Source of the DNA: Aurantiochytrium sp. KH105
Lineage: Eukaryota; Sar; Bigyra; Thraustochytrida; Thraustochytriidae
NCBI GenBank assembly: GCA_003116975.1
Contig: BGKB01000280.1
Location: forward strand, 1 to 49,214
Direction of reading: 5' to 3'
DNA length: 49,214 nt
The notes under the pieces: generated by a model
What the model saw: the letters and a program-made list of their open reading frames with translations, nothing else
What the model was told of the DNA's origin: nothing
Database searches by the model: none
Program-made: the position numbers and the translations under genes
Shown here: one piece after another, positions 17,601-25,286 of the stretch
How positions within the stretch are numbered: position 1 is the first letter of the stretch
Layout of the letters: every line of letters starts with the position of its first letter

Positions 17601-20059
17601 TGTAGGGCATCCGGAGAGAGGCCAAAGTTGCTCATGATGATGACGACCAAAAAGTTGAGAATAATAAAAGTCGAAAAGACACCAAACGTCAAAAAGAAGA
17701 TGGGTGCTGTTGACCCCATGCTGCTCTCTAGAATTGAGTAATAGATTGGCCACTGCGCCCCGCCCGTCATCATTTGAAAAAGCGTCAAGAGCGCTGCTGG
17801 AAAGGTGTCAAAGTTTGCTCGTGGAGGCGAGTACGCCTCGGTAAAGTTGCCGCCTGCAGCATCAAGCTCTGCTTGAGTTGGCAGACCAAGCTTTGCTCCA
17901 TACAGTTGCATCCCCATTATGCCAAAGACGCTGAAGACGAGTCCGCAAAAGAGAATAAGATTCGCAAGCTGAGGAAAGGAGTGAATGAGCGCCATGAGGA
18001 TGCGCACAATATCCGCATTGCGACGAAGAAGCCTCACAACGCGCAAAAGTCGCAAAATGCGCAAAAGAGACAGGTTGACGAAAGAGCTCGCGAAAATGCC
18101 CACGACGGAGCTCGTGACCACCACGAAATCAAAGGCATTCCAGACATTGCCAAGGTACGCGCGGAACCCACCGAGTGCAAGCACTTTGATACCCATCTCC
18201 AGTAGAAAGAGGCTCGTAAAGCAGAGCTCTGCGGTAGACATCCACCGTTTCTCCGACTCGGGCTGCCCATGGTACTCTAGCGCAAAAGAGAGACAATTGA
18301 GAAGAATCAGCGTGCTGATACACCCTCGGAAAACGCTGGAATCCGCGATAAGGGCTGCGACTCTTACCAGCGGCGGCCGAGGTGGTACGGGTTTCACGAT
18401 TTCACCCACCATAGAGCGAACGTCGGTCACGCGTCGAGTAGCCCGTGCAGTGAAAGTCATTCGTGCGGGTGCGACCATCGCAGATTCGCGCTGGATCTTG
18501 AGGCTCATACGGTACTTGCGTTCTTTTGCTTTTCGTTGCGTTGAGGTAAAGGTGTTTCGGATAATGGCAATGAAAATAGAAAAGACCATGCCACTCACGA
18601 AAAGATTAAAGACAACAAAAAAGATCACAACAGCCACCGATGACGCCGATGAATCCGCCGCCACCAAAAGCCCTCGCAAATACTCTCCGAGGCCAGCACG
18701 AACCGATACAGCGTACAACGTATTGAGAGAAGCCAACAATGACAAGAAGCCGCGCCCCGGGGAAGCGTTGAGTTCTACACATGTGGACAATCCCGGGCAC
18801 ACTAAGCCTGCATCGTTCCCACTGCAATATTGCCGAGGCTGGAGTGGCGTCCAACTCCTGGTGCCAGACTCGTCGAACAGCGCGCAATGATACTGTAATG
18901 TGCTTTGCCACAACCCGGACGCCACGATTGCAGAGAGACCGACAAAGTAAAAGTACAGGAGCATGCATTGCACTACAGCCTTGAGCGTTTTGATGAAAGT
19001 GTCAACGATCTCACGAATTCCTTCGAGCATTTTGAAGGTCCGGAGGACACGCAGCGCACGTAGCGCACGTAGCGCCGTAAAGTTCAGAGCGCTATCGTCC
19101 GTCGCCGAGGCTCCAGGAGCGGTAGCGAGGTCACTGAGCCAGCCGGCGGCCACCACAAAGAAGTCGAGCGCGTTCCATGGGTCCGATAGGTAAAAGACGA
19201 GACTTTCGAAGGCGAGAATTTTGGCCACGACCTCGATCGTAAAGATCCATGACATTGCAGTATTGATTGCATTCGCAAGCTGAATCTCGGCGGCATAGCG
19301 AGCCCCAAGACTCGAGTCCACTTCGAGCAAGGGAGTCAAACATGCCATGACCGTCACGGAAATGAAGATACAGCATGCCAAAAATATTGTCACTGGGCGT
19401 CCAAACATGAGCGTATGCAGGCGCTCTGCCACGCCAGGTTGATGTGTAGCGGCGGACAGCGATTTAGGTGCGTCAAATGTCATGCTTTTCCCCGCGAGTG
19501 CGGCCACGCCGTATGCAAGGCGGTCTCGACGTGCTCGTCCTCCCTGGGCGGCTGGCACTTCGATGTCAATGGCTCGTTCTCCGCCTTCCTCGAGCTGGAC
19601 GATAATGGAAAAGCATCGATACCCGAGATCCTCAAGGTCAAGCGCATGTTCGCCCGAAGTGCTGCGCATGTACCTTTGCGTCCTCTCGAAGTTGGCCGTT
19701 TCGCGCCCGAGGATGACGCTCTGAATGTCGGCGATGGCAAAGTCCTTTGCATTATCTCGTTGTGGTTTGGCATATTTCTCTGTCTTGAGCCTAGAGGAAG
19801 ATGATTGTATTCGCCACCGCGCGAGAGCTTGGCGCATGCCGCGCCAGCGCGACATGGGAATGATCTGCATTCGCGAGGTCGAGGTCATCTCTGCCGCGTT
19901 CGCCCCCCATTGTGGTGCCGTTTTTGCCGCGGCAATTTCTAAGCGAAGCTTCGCACGCACAGGCGGTCCGTGGCCCTGGCCATGCAGGAGCACCTGTGCT
20001 CCGCGCGAGCTCGTCAGCAACGCCGCAAAGTCGCGCAAGCCCGACCGATCCTCGGCCAT
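14696..20059 (-). CDS. Four-domain voltage-gated cation channel (CaV/NaV/NALCN superfamily), atypical pore
   Basis: 1787 residues with four 6-TM repeats starting near residues 218, 571, 921 and 1236. S4 helices with regularly spaced Arg/Lys are clear in repeat I (RALRALRVLRTFK, ~328-345), II (RILRLLRVVRLLRR, ~661-678) and III (RVLRTGRILRPLR, ~1013-1033). Repeat IV has a degenerate S4 (RLLVALRGLDFSRL). Pore loops: I LYAVSVRAGL, II FQMMTGGAQW, III IETVSLKGW, IV FQVAAGDNW. The ring position that is Glu in CaV channels therefore reads about Ala/Gly/Lys/Asp. The C-terminus has an EF-hand-like segment (VWAGLDPSATGRIS) and an IQ motif (TIQSWFRGMMQRR, ~1624-1638) for calmodulin. The protein should sit in the plasma or an internal membrane. 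Ion selectivity cannot be assigned. The start is the first Met of the open frame; the first ~200 residues are cytosolic and poorly conserved in character. Confidence 0.92.
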   Translation of the reverse strand: MAEDRSGLRDFAALLTSSRGAQVLLHGQGHGPPVRAKLRLEIAAAKTAPQWGANAAEMTSTSRMQIIPMSRWRGMRQALARWRIQSSSSRLKTEKYAKPQRDNAKDFAIADIQSVILGRETANFERTQRYMRSTSGEHALDLEDLGYRCFSIIVQLEEGGERAIDIEVPAAQGGRARRDRLAYGVAALAGKSMTFDAPKSLSAATHQPGVAERLHTLMFGRPVTIFLACCIFISVTVMACLTPLLEVDSSLGARYAAEIQLANAINTAMSWIFTIEVVAKILAFESLVFYLSDPWNALDFFVVAAGWLSDLATAPGASATDDSALNFTALRALRALRVLRTFKMLEGIREIVDTFIKTLKAVVQCMLLYFYFVGLSAIVASGLWQSTLQYHCALFDESGTRSWTPLQPRQYCSGNDAGLVCPGLSTCVELNASPGRGFLSLLASLNTLYAVSVRAGLGEYLRGLLVAADSSASSVAVVIFFVVFNLFVSGMVFSIFIAIIRNTFTSTQRKAKERKYRMSLKIQRESAMVAPARMTFTARATRRVTDVRSMVGEIVKPVPPRPPLVRVAALIADSSVFRGCISTLILLNCLSFALEYHGQPESEKRWMSTAELCFTSLFLLEMGIKVLALGGFRAYLGNVWNAFDFVVVTSSVVGIFASSFVNLSLLRILRLLRVVRLLRRNADIVRILMALIHSFPQLANLILFCGLVFSVFGIMGMQLYGAKLGLPTQAELDAAGGNFTEAYSPPRANFDTFPAALLTLFQMMTGGAQWPIYYSILESSMGSTAPIFFLTFGVFSTFIILNFLVVIIMSNFGLSPDALQKLREERERDVLRTLAQKEKISKDKRALTLRDNRDSSSLGHGDQSSHDKASIQAQSLVEDGRKSSLLSRFARIIPPQRREYSLLVLPPHATMRTVMARLSEHAWFKGFILFVVMLSSVSLTLESPARPPTGLQEVVLEVSDMIFLAVFTLEFGVKVIAYGFVLPSESYLRSGWNWLDFVVLIVSYVGLAGSGGSASRVLRTGRILRPLRMINRNEGLKIIVDALLRAAQPVSYTILLLLVYFFTFGLVGMEAFMGLFWRCNDASVADRAACTGHFVDANSGILLPRVWAQPPFGFDSIGDAFATLIETVSLKGWPEKLYVAMDTTAVDAQPQRDAAPTHSVFFVVFIYFGSFFMMKLFVGVIVGSFRKYSGNMLLTADQLEWVEMKRVMAHIAPRLQEPKGKLCNWCYQAFISGRLNIACTLVFLAHLFFVIAIETMTAEDAEKSALEVLGHTTFVVLAIAVHCAQILGAGVSNVVSKCAYNLRTGKLYRRIHLSNTFSIVACMLSLVALVPDSGIPIRLLVALRGLDFSRLIQFAGMGSATLRHVLQVLSECLLLMLNVTLVFFMVLFIYAVLGMQMFATVKDGAALGVTASFVTFPEALLTIFQVAAGDNWIKIMRECGVEAPACVEGVNCGSFVGSRVFFYSFFFICFGVFLNLYTATIVDAYESKLKAQTTRWAFSESQLVRFQDVWAGLDPSATGRISTRLFCKLFYDLGIPFVFGDKKEFTERQKKVQYNQARFEIFDNISTRYPCALPNGEVAKAGEPSVSFFEVLQVVVMVNVDESSMSTEERVHRVRKRQFIACALAALTIQSWFRGMMQRRILRSMLHAASSQAKPGERPLLQAADSQVAVRRSYAHLYKRELDANHPLLSVMGVRKSRDEIDVQRLRTFMASSTSDLSGFASSKGKGPMHLEALIEEDATAQQIAQLPRRRSLQVDSLLAATQSARDLHLAASEAKAAFAKTKAGTF

Positions 20060-20656
20060 CGTGACGGTGCCGCTGCCCCGCGGGCAGGCTCTCGACCCGG
20101 GCCCAGGTTTGCACCCAACCCGAGAGACACTAACGATTCCCAGTCATAAAAGGGAACAAGACTCCTCCACTGTCAGGGCTTCTCTTATAGCCTTGAGCCT
20201 GCTAGTGGTATTGACAGTGAGGTCCTTTTTCCCTTAGGCTTTGGCTCTCAAAGAATTCTCTCTCCAAGCACGCAAGCACGCCTACATGCAGACAAGCAAA
20301 CAAACAAAGACCTCGTAGCCGACCGCCCACCGCAAGGGCGCTACGCGCTATCTCGGCCCATGTATGCCATAGGCCTGGAACGGGCTCCCCTCATGCACCA
20401 GCTCTGGCGGCACGGCCGGCCATCCTCGCCCAGCCACCTCCGCAGAGCCGTTGACGAAGTGACCCATGTGCGCAACCCACTTTGCTTAGGTCTCTTCGGA
20501 TCTGCTACCGCGCTATCGTGCACGGTGCCGCGGCCGGGATTGACGGCGCCGCGCGAGGTGCTTGCGGCGAGCAGACCGCCTCGGCGAACCTGGACGCGCG
20601 CGGGATCCGGCGGCGCGGGCGGCGGCGGCGGCGCGGGCCGAGGCCACCGGCCGGGA
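20060..20656. promoter_or_regulatory. Divergent promoter region between channel and MFS genes
   Basis: The channel gene leaves to the left and the transporter to the right. Depending on the transporter's start (20360 or 20657) only 300-597 bp separate them. A (CAAA)n-like run lies near 20290-20307. The segment from 20360 to 20656 is open in the transporter frame but codes Arg/Gly/Pro-rich sequence and is more likely leader. Confidence 0.5.
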
Positions 20657-22447
20657 ATGAGACGGCAGCGGTCGTCTGCGGAATCCGGGGCAGTGCCGAA
20701 TGCGGCGGCGGCCGAGGTGGAAGCCATGCTGCGCAATTCGAACGAAGCCGACGACGGCCACGCCTTCCAGCCTCGCGGGGGCGCGGGCGCGGGCGGTCGC
20801 AGGAAACACCGGGCGACGCCCTCGGTGCGGGAAAATGTAGCCCGCCTCGCTCACGAGGCGCCGGGTCTTGGTGTCATTTTCGTGTGCAAACTTCTCAACG
20901 CTTTTGCGTACTTTAGCGTGAGCACAAACATTGCTCTCTTCCTGACGGAGGAGTTCCACCTGAACGACTCGGACGCAGGAATGCTGTACGGGATCTATGG
21001 CGCGGCAATCTCCGTCTACGGCATGCTCCTCGGAAAATACATTGATGAACTTGGAGTGCGTGCGAGCATGCAGCTGGGATTCGCGCTAGCGGTGTTGTCG
21101 CGGTTGTCCATGGCCACGACATCGTCTCTCTGGGTTGTAAAGTTCAATTTGTACCTGGTGTTGCCCATCGCAGACGCGCTTGGCATCCCTGTGCTGGCGG
21201 TTGCTGTGCGCAGACTCGCTCCTGAGCACTTGCGCAGCTTCGCTTTTGGCATCTTCACTGTCATGCTCAATTTCGGAGGCATGCTCACAGGCTTTGCCAA
21301 CGATTTCTTTACCATTGCAGTGGCTCCTACCACTGCAGAAAAGACAAGTGACGCGGAAGGGGACCTTGCCACTTTAGGTTTGACAGCCGGGCTTTTTGAC
21401 GGCGTGAGTAGTCATCGCATGATCCTGCTTGCCTGTGCCGGGGCCAGCGCCATCGGCCTTGCTTTGGCCACCTTTGGACTCCGAGACTCACGCCTTGGCA
21501 AAGACGCATTGGACAACGCAAAAGCGAACTCCGCCTCTGCTCGCCGCGGAGGGAACGCCAGTAGTGGCAGTATGCTCGGCCTTTTGCGCGACCCATCATT
21601 TTTGCGCTTCTTCGCTTTCTCAATCATCATGGTGAATCTGCGCAGCATTTTTCGACATTTGGACGCCACGTTGCCAAAGTACTTGGTGCGAGTTCATGGA
21701 GAGACGGTGAACAAGGGTCTGATTTTCTCGTTGAACCCGATCATGATCGTCATCCTTGTGCCCCTCGTATCCGCCTGGACCGCGCACCTCGACGCCTTTC
21801 GTGTCATTACGGTGGGTGCTTTTATCTCGGCGTCAAGCGCCATGTATCCGGCCATGACCAACGATCTCTGGGCAGCCGTGGGCTTTGTCGTCCAGCTTTC
21901 GCTCGGGGAGTCGCTCTGGAATCCGCGTTTCCTCGACTATCAGGTATCCGTGGCACCCGAGGGCCAGGAGGCTGGTTTCATGGCCTTGGCCAATGCCCCA
22001 CTTTTCCTGTCCAAGTTACCCACGGGCTACATGTCGGGATACCTGCTGCAGCATTACTGCCCGCCTCAGCCGTTGTGCGCCCCTGACGCAGCGCATTGTC
22101 TCGAATGGATCAAGGCTGGAGCTGGCACGTGCGCTAAAACGTTCTGTCTCGATTGCGCCGCGCCATGGGCAGGCCTGTGCGACGCCACCTGCCATTTTTG
22201 TCCTCAAGCGCTTCTTGCTGCCGGCGAGCCGTGTATTGACACGTTGCAGGAATGCCCGCCGGCGCGAGAGGGCGACCCGCAGTATATGTGGTTCGTCATT
22301 CTCGTAGTCACACTCATTTCTCCTGTGCTGCTCGTTCTCTTGCAGCGCCACATTCGCGAGCCCCCGCGCGACAGGCGCAAGCAGCACGATGAGCTTATTG
22401 CCATTGAGAAGATGGAGGTCGCTGGTCTCGTGGAGGAAGCCCCGTGA
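20657..22447 (+). CDS. Major facilitator superfamily transporter with Cys-rich loop
   Basis: From Met 20657 (MRRQRSSAESG) the protein has 596 residues. The frame is also open from 20360, adding 99 low-complexity residues. After a basic/Gly-rich cytosolic N-terminus come about 12 hydrophobic segments, starting with VIFVCKLLNAFAYFSVS. The first half carries an MFS-like loop motif (GKYIDELGVRASMQLG, the A-motif region after TM2) and a long central loop (~350-390, counted from 20360). Between the last two membrane segments is an unusual ~70-residue loop with 11 Cys (roughly nt 22050-22260), probably disulphide-bonded on the extracytosolic side. The C-terminus is short, charged and cytosolic. The substrate is not predictable. 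The nearest look is the peptide/nitrate/sugar-type MFS of protists; assignment to a subfamily is not supported. Confidence 0.8.
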   Translation: MRRQRSSAESGAVPNAAAAEVEAMLRNSNEADDGHAFQPRGGAGAGGRRKHRATPSVRENVARLAHEAPGLGVIFVCKLLNAFAYFSVSTNIALFLTEEFHLNDSDAGMLYGIYGAAISVYGMLLGKYIDELGVRASMQLGFALAVLSRLSMATTSSLWVVKFNLYLVLPIADALGIPVLAVAVRRLAPEHLRSFAFGIFTVMLNFGGMLTGFANDFFTIAVAPTTAEKTSDAEGDLATLGLTAGLFDGVSSHRMILLACAGASAIGLALATFGLRDSRLGKDALDNAKANSASARRGGNASSGSMLGLLRDPSFLRFFAFSIIMVNLRSIFRHLDATLPKYLVRVHGETVNKGLIFSLNPIMIVILVPLVSAWTAHLDAFRVITVGAFISASSAMYPAMTNDLWAAVGFVVQLSLGESLWNPRFLDYQVSVAPEGQEAGFMALANAPLFLSKLPTGYMSGYLLQHYCPPQPLCAPDAAHCLEWIKAGAGTCAKTFCLDCAAPWAGLCDATCHFCPQALLAAGEPCIDTLQECPPAREGDPQYMWFVILVVTLISPVLLVLLQRHIREPPRDRRKQHDELIAIEKMEVAGLVEEAP

Positions 22448-22685
22448 CTCGCTCCAAAGGCCGCGGCCCATACCATGTTTTGACAATGATGCCAAATATA
22501 ATAGCATAAGGAACGCCTTTGCGTGTGGTGCCTCGTTGCAACTGGGCGTGGCGCATGATGCAAAATAAAACAACATAAAGAACGCTTTTGCGTGTGGGAA
22601 CTGTTTGCTTGTGATGACTCGCTCCAACAGGCGTGGTGCATGCCAAGTTGATACAATGATGCAAATTGCAACAACAAAATCAAGA
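22440..22685 (+). repeat. Three diverged tandem repeats downstream of MFS gene
   Basis: Three units of roughly 75-100 bp share the order CTCG(C/T)T(C)CAA...GGCGTGG...GATGC(C)AAAT..., then ACATAA(G/A)GAACGC(C/T)TTTGCGTGTGG. Units start near 22449, 22529 and 22618; the third lacks the GAACGC part. They begin at the stop codon region and probably lie in the 3' UTR. Function unknown; an RNA-level element or a decayed minisatellite are both possible. Confidence 0.6.
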
Positions 22686-22739
22686 GAAACAGTCAGCTCG
22701 TGCTACTGCAGTTTGCGTGCGCGCAATCGTGCGTAGTCT

Positions 22740-22896
22740 TCATGACGATCTTTCTGCCTGCAGGATCAAGGCCATCGTCGCCGTTACGTTCCAAAGCTCG
22801 TACACAATGCAAGGTGTCACTGGGTCACCGCCAAGTCTTTGGCGCGCAAAACGTGCATTGATGCGCGTGAGCGCCTTTTCGCTCATTTGTTTTCTA
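22740..22896 (-). CDS. Putative second exon of the small membrane protein gene
   Basis: If the intron at 22897-22940 is removed, the frame of the upstream exon continues without a stop for 52 codons to a TGA at 22740-22742. It adds a tail that begins near KQMSEKALTRINARF and includes TPCIVYELW. The combined protein would have 261 residues. The tail is not recognised. Support is the splice-site geometry and frame continuity only. Confidence 0.45.
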
Positions 22897-22940
22897 CTGC
22901 TTTTTGTAAAATAGAAAAATAGTTGCAAATGAGTACTCAC
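22897..22940 (-). other. Probable 44-nt spliceosomal intron
   Basis: On the minus strand the segment starts GTGAGTACTC, has a pyrimidine-rich centre with a branch-like TTTTAC, and ends AAAAAGCAG. The TGA stop that would otherwise end the 210-residue frame overlaps the GTGAGT donor. A second acceptor (TAG) lies 3 nt further on, and using it also keeps the frame. Confidence 0.5.
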
Positions 22941-23569
22941 TGAATGTTAGGTCCGGCGCGCTTTTGTTCCTTCATCTTAAGCTTGAGCTGCTTCTGCTTG
23001 GAAAGCTTCTTGGGCTTGGTTTCAGGCATCTGGTCAATAATGGTGCGTTGCGCATAGACGCCCCAGGCCACAAGACCAGCAAGGAGAAGGACCACGAAGC
23101 CCAAAATGGTGAATGTTGGGTCTGACTTGTCTGAATTTTGGGCAGGGTCGGCAGCATTGCCGGCCTTGGCATTGGCGTTCTCTCGCCTCATGATGGTCTG
23201 AACCTCTTCTTTGCAGTCGTCCGAAAGCTCTTTGCCTTCGGTGTATGCAAGCCGCACCTGCTCATTACACTCCTCGGAGAGCTGAGAAAACAGCTTTTGC
23301 AGTCGCTCTACCTCTTCGGCGCTCACCTGTGGCTGTTCGTCAGCGGCACCGGCGGCAGCAGCGTCGTCTCCATCGTTGTCATCGAATTCATCGTTGATAT
23401 CCATCACGTCGATATCATCCTCCTTGTCCGCACCAAAGACGTCTTCGGACTCTGCGGGTTCTGGGATATCGACCTCTTCGGCCAATACGCTGCTCGCGGG
23501 GGCGCTCAGGGCGAGCACCCCAACAAAGAGGCCGAGGACCGCGGTCTTCTTGCTCAGCATCACGACCAT
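22937..23569 (-). CDS. Small signal-peptide, single-TM acidic/basic protein, unrecognised
   Basis: The unspliced frame encodes 210 residues. An N-terminal signal peptide is clear (hydrophobic AVLGLFVGVLALSAPASSVLA, cleavage likely after Ala ~30). Next comes a very acidic Asp/Glu-rich luminal stretch (~31-75), then a helical segment with two Cys (EECNEQVRLAYTEG, SDDCKEEVQ). A transmembrane helix (FTILGFVVLLLAGLVAWGVYA, ~150-170) is followed by a short Lys-rich cytosolic tail (KPKKLSKQKQLKLKMKEQKR). The topology suggests a type I membrane protein of the ER/secretory pathway. The end of the frame coincides with a good splice donor, so the true C-terminus is probably longer (see putative exon 22740-22896). 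I do not recognise a family. Confidence 0.75.
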   Translation of the reverse strand: MVVMLSKKTAVLGLFVGVLALSAPASSVLAEEVDIPEPAESEDVFGADKEDDIDVMDINDEFDDNDGDDAAAAGAADEQPQVSAEEVERLQKLFSQLSEECNEQVRLAYTEGKELSDDCKEEVQTIMRRENANAKAGNAADPAQNSDKSDPTFTILGFVVLLLAGLVAWGVYAQRTIIDQMPETKPKKLSKQKQLKLKMKEQKRAGPNIQ

Positions 23570-24901
23570 GGTATGTGCGAAGTCTACTCTTCAGTACTGA
23601 CAGCTAGCCAGGCAGACAAGCAGCCAGTCAGCCAGGGTCGGTGTACTTTCGCCTCGCGAGCGCACGACTCGCAGCCTGTCTTGCTCCTGCCTCCGGGCTC
23701 TCCCCTTCTTCTTCTCGCTCGCTCGCTCGCTCGTCCGTGGGTCCGGTACAGCACGTTGTCGATTTGCTCGACTCGGATTGTCGCCGCTGCTGGCCAACGT
23801 GGAAGCTAGATCTTGTTGGTTGTTTGGCGAGGATGGAAATTGCGTTGCGCAGATCGCTATGACTTTGCGTTGCGCAGATCGCTCGGAATCCACCAAAGCC
23901 ACTGGGCGCGTTATGGATGGCGATGGAGGGCAATGTGTATATCGTGACGCACGGGGCGGGACGGCTCCGGGTCCTTGTGCAAATCGATCTTTTCACTTGC
24001 TGCCCTGACTGAGCGAGCGAGCGCGCGGAATTCTGTTCGCCAAAGAATCTGTTTCTGCGTGTGAGCGCCGTGAAGACTCATGTCATCCTTGTAGAAGGTA
24101 GAAGGTCTCGGCAAAGGAATGCAGAGCTAATCCGCCAAAAAGAGCATGAGATCAGCCAGACGAACGAAGCGATGAAATACAAGATGGATGCAGCAGATGA
24201 AAAGGAACGAGTGTGGCTCGTAAAAGGTCAGTCGCTCTCGTCTACATTTTGGTTGACAAAGCGTATTGTGTGATGGACGTGGCTTCTTCAGAAAGGAAAC
24301 GCTTGCGATCCTTGTATTGATCCTTTTCGTCCGATTCATCGCCATCACTTCCTTTTTCCTTGACCACACGTCCCTCCCTCTTCGAGCTCTTGAAACCTCT
24401 AAAGAGCCGCTGGCAGCGAGTTCACTCACGGTCGTCATTTAGATAGAAAAACATTTCGCGTTGGTCGACTGTTTGAAGACAGACAGCACATTGCTTATTG
24501 CTGCTGCGACGGGAGGGCTCTGATTTCTTCTTGCTCTCTTCGCACCCCTCGTCCTTCCCGACCGAGCATTTCGCTGTCGCCGACCATGGCGGGCCGAGCC
24601 CTCAATCATTCGCCACCATCCTCGCGAATCCCTCGCTCGCCCGCTGCACTCTCGCTCAGCTGCTCGGCCCAGGCGAGCGAGTCAAAACGTGGAGAGCGCC
24701 TCACGCACGAGCCTCCGAGCGCGAGGCCCTTGCGACGACCGGCCCATGCAGGCAGCCCCTCCCTACCCAGCGACGCCCGTGCGAATGACGATCCGAGCGA
24801 ATGAACGGGCGAATGAACGCGTGCCAATGACTGGGAAGGAAGCCGCGGGGAGAGCAGAGTAGACCGGAGACGCGAGGCCGAGGCGCGCGGAGGCCGAGGC
24901 G
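23570..24901. promoter_or_regulatory. Divergent intergenic region
   Basis: 1.3 kb between two divergently transcribed genes. It contains a (CTCG)4-5 run at about 23714-23733 and a directly repeated 17-mer (TGCGTTGCGCAGATCGC at about 23829 and 23864). A short open segment at 24061-24273 lacks an ATG before residue ~36, and its predicted peptide is Gln/Glu/Lys-rich. GAAT/GAGC-rich sequence lies shortly before the start at 24902. No convincing gene. Confidence 0.5.
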
Positions 24902-25254
24902 ATGCGCGCGGGCGCGAGCCGCGGCGGCCAGGAGGCAGGGCCGCCGGGAGACGCGGCAGGCCCCGCCGCGCCCCGGGCCGGCGCCGGCGCCAGCCTCGGG
25001 AGCGGGCCCGGCGCGCCTGCGCCGCAGCGGCAGCGGCAGCAGCAGTCTGCGCGGCAGCAGCAGCAGCGGCAGCAGCAGCCGCAGCAGCCGCAGGCGCGGC
25101 AGCAGCGACCCATGGGCCAGCAGCAGTCGCTGCAGCAGCAGCAGCAGCAGCGGCAGCAGCGGCGGCCTGAGCAGCAGCAGCAGCAGGAGCCCGGGTTTGC
25201 CGCGCAGAGCTATGTGCATAGTCTCATGCAGGCCATGGGGTTGCCGATACGGAC

Positions 25255-25286
<32 letters not shown>

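Noticed and set aside
24061..24273. 70-codon coiled-coil-like open segment
   Set aside because: Begins at a GTG without an upstream in-frame ATG, no flanking exon could be joined convincingly, and no recognisable domain.
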